5,637 nt of DNA from Chloroflexota bacterium (lineage in GTDB: Bacteria > Chloroflexota > Anaerolineae > B4-G1), in the NCBI GenBank assembly GCA_003648085.1, contig QMOC01000205.1, positions 1 through 5,637 on the forward strand. Reading direction: 5' to 3'. The notes below the pieces were generated by a model, which saw only the letters and a program-made list of their open reading frames with translations, searched no databases and was not told the origin of the DNA. This document shows, in pieces, positions 3,835-5,637 of this stretch. How positions within the stretch are numbered: position 1 is the stretch's first letter; every line of letters begins with the position of its first letter. A program made the position numbers and the translations under genes.

Positions 3835-5637
3835 CTAAAACAAATGGAAAACGGCAATGATGGGAGCGAACAGGGAAGACACCAGAGACATCACGGTGAT
3901 GAGTGTGTTGAGGGAAGGGCCGGCCGTGTCTTTGAAGGGATCGCCGACGGTGTCGCCCACGACGCTGGCCTTGTGTGCATCTGAGCGAGGACCGCCGAAC
4001 TCTCCCGCCTCAATGAACTTCTTGGCGTTGTCCCATAGCCCACCAGCGTTGGACATCAGCAAGGCGAAAATGACGCCGGTGAAGATGCTCCCTCCCAGGA
4101 ATCCGCCCAGCGCCTCGGGGCCGAGAATGAAGCCCACCAGAACGGGGAAAACGACGGCCAGAAAGGCGGGTAGAACCAGGGATACCAGTGCACCCTGGGC
4201 GGCCAGGTCGACACAGGTCGCGTAGTCGGGCCTCTCGGTGCCTGCCAGGATACCGGGGTGTTCATCGAACTGCCGGCGGATCTCCTCTATCATCTTGAAA
4301 GCGTTGCCCGTGACGGATAGCATAGTAAGCGCGCTGAACAGTGGCGGTGTCATTGCTCCCAACAGCACACCTGCGACAACTATCGGGTCTCGCAGGCTGA
4401 GGGCCAACTCTATGCCTCTTATCTTCACCACCTCCGCATAAGCCGCGAAGAGGGCCAGGACGGTAAGTGCAGCGGCGCTGATGGCAAAACCTTTAGTGAT
4501 AGCCTTGGCCGTATTGCCGGCTGCGTCGAGTACATCGGCTGTATCAATGACCTTCTGCGACATGCCGGCCATTTCGGCGATGCCTCGCGCATTGTCCACG
4601 ATAGGGCCGTAGGCATCAGAGGAAACGATCATCCCACTGACGGCCAGCATCCCTACCGCGCTGATGCCTACACCATAGATGCCGCTCATCCCGGATCGTT
4701 CCATCAGATAATAGGAGAGCAGCGTCGCCAGTACGATGCCAACTATTGAAGGAAGGATGCTGATCAACCCATAACTGAAGCCGGTGATGATGTTGATGGC
4801 TGCGCCGGAACTGGAGACTCTGGCTGTCTCGAACACCGGCTTATTCTCTGCAGAGGTGAAGTAGTCGGAGGTGAAGCCAATGACGATGCCGGTGGCGAGC
4901 CCGGCCAGCGTGGCCCACAGCACGCCGAGGTTGTAGCCGCCCAGCAGGACGACGGCAGTAGCCAGTCCGGCAAACGTCGTGCAGGTGATGATCGTCCCTC
5001 GGTTGAGAGCCTGGCCCGGCTTGCCGTTCTTACCCACGCGCACGAACCGGATACCGATGAGCGAAGCGACGATGCCCAGCGTGCACAGAATCAGGGGGAA
5101 CACGATGTACTTGACTTGCAGGGCAGCGTTCCCCGCGAAGAGCGATGCAGCCAGCAGCATGACGGCCACGGTACTGGCCACGTAACTATCGAAGATATCC
5201 GCTCCCATGCCCGCCACATCGCCGACGTTGTCCCCAACGTTATCAGCGACCACGGCCGGGTTACGGGGGTCATCCTCGGGGATGCCAATCTCAACCTTGC
5301 CCACCAGGTCGGCAGCGATGTCGGCTGTCTTGGTGTAGATACCGCCACCTGCTTTAGCCAGCAGGGCCAGCGTAGAGGCCCCAAAACTGAAGCCGAGGAT
5401 GATCTCAGGATCGCCGGTGATGAGGTAGATCGTGCTCATACCGATGACTGCCAGGCCCACCATGGCCAGGCCCATCACCGAACCAGCGTAGAAGGCCACC
5501 TGAAAAGCCCGGTTGATGCTCTCGTTGGCCGCTGCTGCGCTGCGCACATTGGCAGCCACGGCAACTGTCATGCCCATGTACCCGGCCAGGGCAGAGCATA
5601 TCGCGCCGGCCACAAAAGCCAGTGCCATCCCACCCCC
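3835..5637 (-). CDS. hppA: Membrane-bound ion-translocating pyrophosphatase, K+-independent type, 5' end outside window
   Basis: About 600 residues are visible of a protein usually near 690-770 long. It hydrolyses pyrophosphate to phosphate and pumps ions, most likely H+, across the membrane through about 16 helices. Counting from Met at 5628 (an internal residue; the frame continues upstream as Gly codons), the substrate site includes DIAADLVGKVE (103-113), DNVGDNVGDVAGMGADIFD (129-147), DNAKK (533-537) and VVGDTVGDPFKD (557-568), whose Asp and Lys residues bind Mg-pyrophosphate. GNTAKAITKG (371-380) carries Lys375 and Thr378, the residues that mark the K+-independent class, where K+-dependent enzymes have Ala and Gly/Ala. 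The first catalytic motif has Ile-Ala where most members have Val-Gly. The C-terminus (FAPIIAVFHLF) is complete, ending in TAG at 3837-3835. It is first in the visible run, so its promoter lies beyond the window. Confidence 0.97.
   Translation of the reverse strand, partial: GGGMALAFVAGAICSALAGYMGMTVAVAANVRSAAAANESINRAFQVAFYAGSVMGLAMVGLAVIGMSTIYLITGDPEIILGFSFGASTLALLAKAGGGIYTKTADIAADLVGKVEIGIPEDDPRNPAVVADNVGDNVGDVAGMGADIFDSYVASTVAVMLLAASLFAGNAALQVKYIVFPLILCTLGIVASLIGIRFVRVGKNGKPGQALNRGTIITCTTFAGLATAVVLLGGYNLGVLWATLAGLATGIVIGFTSDYFTSAENKPVFETARVSSSGAAINIITGFSYGLISILPSIVGIVLATLLSYYLMERSGMSGIYGVGISAVGMLAVSGMIVSSDAYGPIVDNARGIAEMAGMSQKVIDTADVLDAAGNTAKAITKGFAISAAALTVLALFAAYAEVVKIRGIELALSLRDPIVVAGVLLGAMTPPLFSALTMLSVTGNAFKMIEEIRRQFDEHPGILAGTERPDYATCVDLAAQGALVSLVLPAFLAVVFPVLVGFILGPEALGGFLGGSIFTGVIFALLMSNAGGLWDNAKKFIEAGEFGGPRSDAHKASVVGDTVGDPFKDTAGPSLNTLITVMSLVSSLFAPIIAVFHLF

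Overview
This 5.6 kb window reads as a compact, single-direction stretch of chromosome (or metagenomic contig) in which every gene I can support lies on the minus strand, so transcription runs from position 5637 towards position 1. Base composition is GC-rich. The lipoproteins carry long Thr/Pro stalks, a Tat-exported protein with a TRREFLK signal sits beside them, and dispersed palindromes and TTTCACG-like heptads occur between genes. Together these suggest Chloroflexota, probably an Anaerolineae-like lineage. That assignment is inference from style, not from a marker gene.

Layout in the direction of transcription. (1) 5637-3835: most of a membrane-bound, ion-pumping pyrophosphatase (hppA), running off the right edge of the window. 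It carries the Lys/Thr pair typical of the K+-independent class, so it is most likely a proton pump. (2) 3809-3210: an unrecognised 199-residue protein, 25 nt downstream of hppA with its own ribosome-binding site, very likely in the same transcript. (3) 3209-3048: a 162-nt spacer with a small palindrome and a heptad repeat. (4) 3047-2388: a HAD-family phosphatase of the phosphoglycolate phosphatase type. (5) 2387-2234: a non-coding gap with a hairpin, three helically phased GRTTAC repeats and a lone TATAAT box. (6) 2233-2099: the last part of a sensor histidine kinase ATPase domain with the rest of the gene missing. Its stop overlaps the start of the next gene (ATGA). (7) 2102-1533: ogt, an O6-alkylguanine-DNA alkyltransferase with all key residues.

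The left part looks like a separate transcription unit. A good sigma70-type promoter (TTGACT, 17 nt, TAAAAT) lies just downstream of the ogt stop. It is followed by a leader of roughly 150 nt with two inverted repeats, and then by a perfect Shine-Dalgarno sequence for a lipoprotein gene (1334-744). A second lipoprotein gene (733-134) follows after 10 nt, and a GTG-started Tat-signal protein (132 to beyond 1) after a single base. The two lipoproteins share a 92-residue C-terminal domain (about 72% identical) with three conserved cysteines, on stalks that differ. The block therefore looks like a cell-surface cassette of two anchored paralogous domains plus one Tat-exported protein.

The most unusual items are this lipoprotein pair with its structured leader, the kinase remnant still coupled to ogt, and the unrecognised hppA neighbour. 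I see no rRNA, tRNA, CRISPR array, transposase or complete mobile element.
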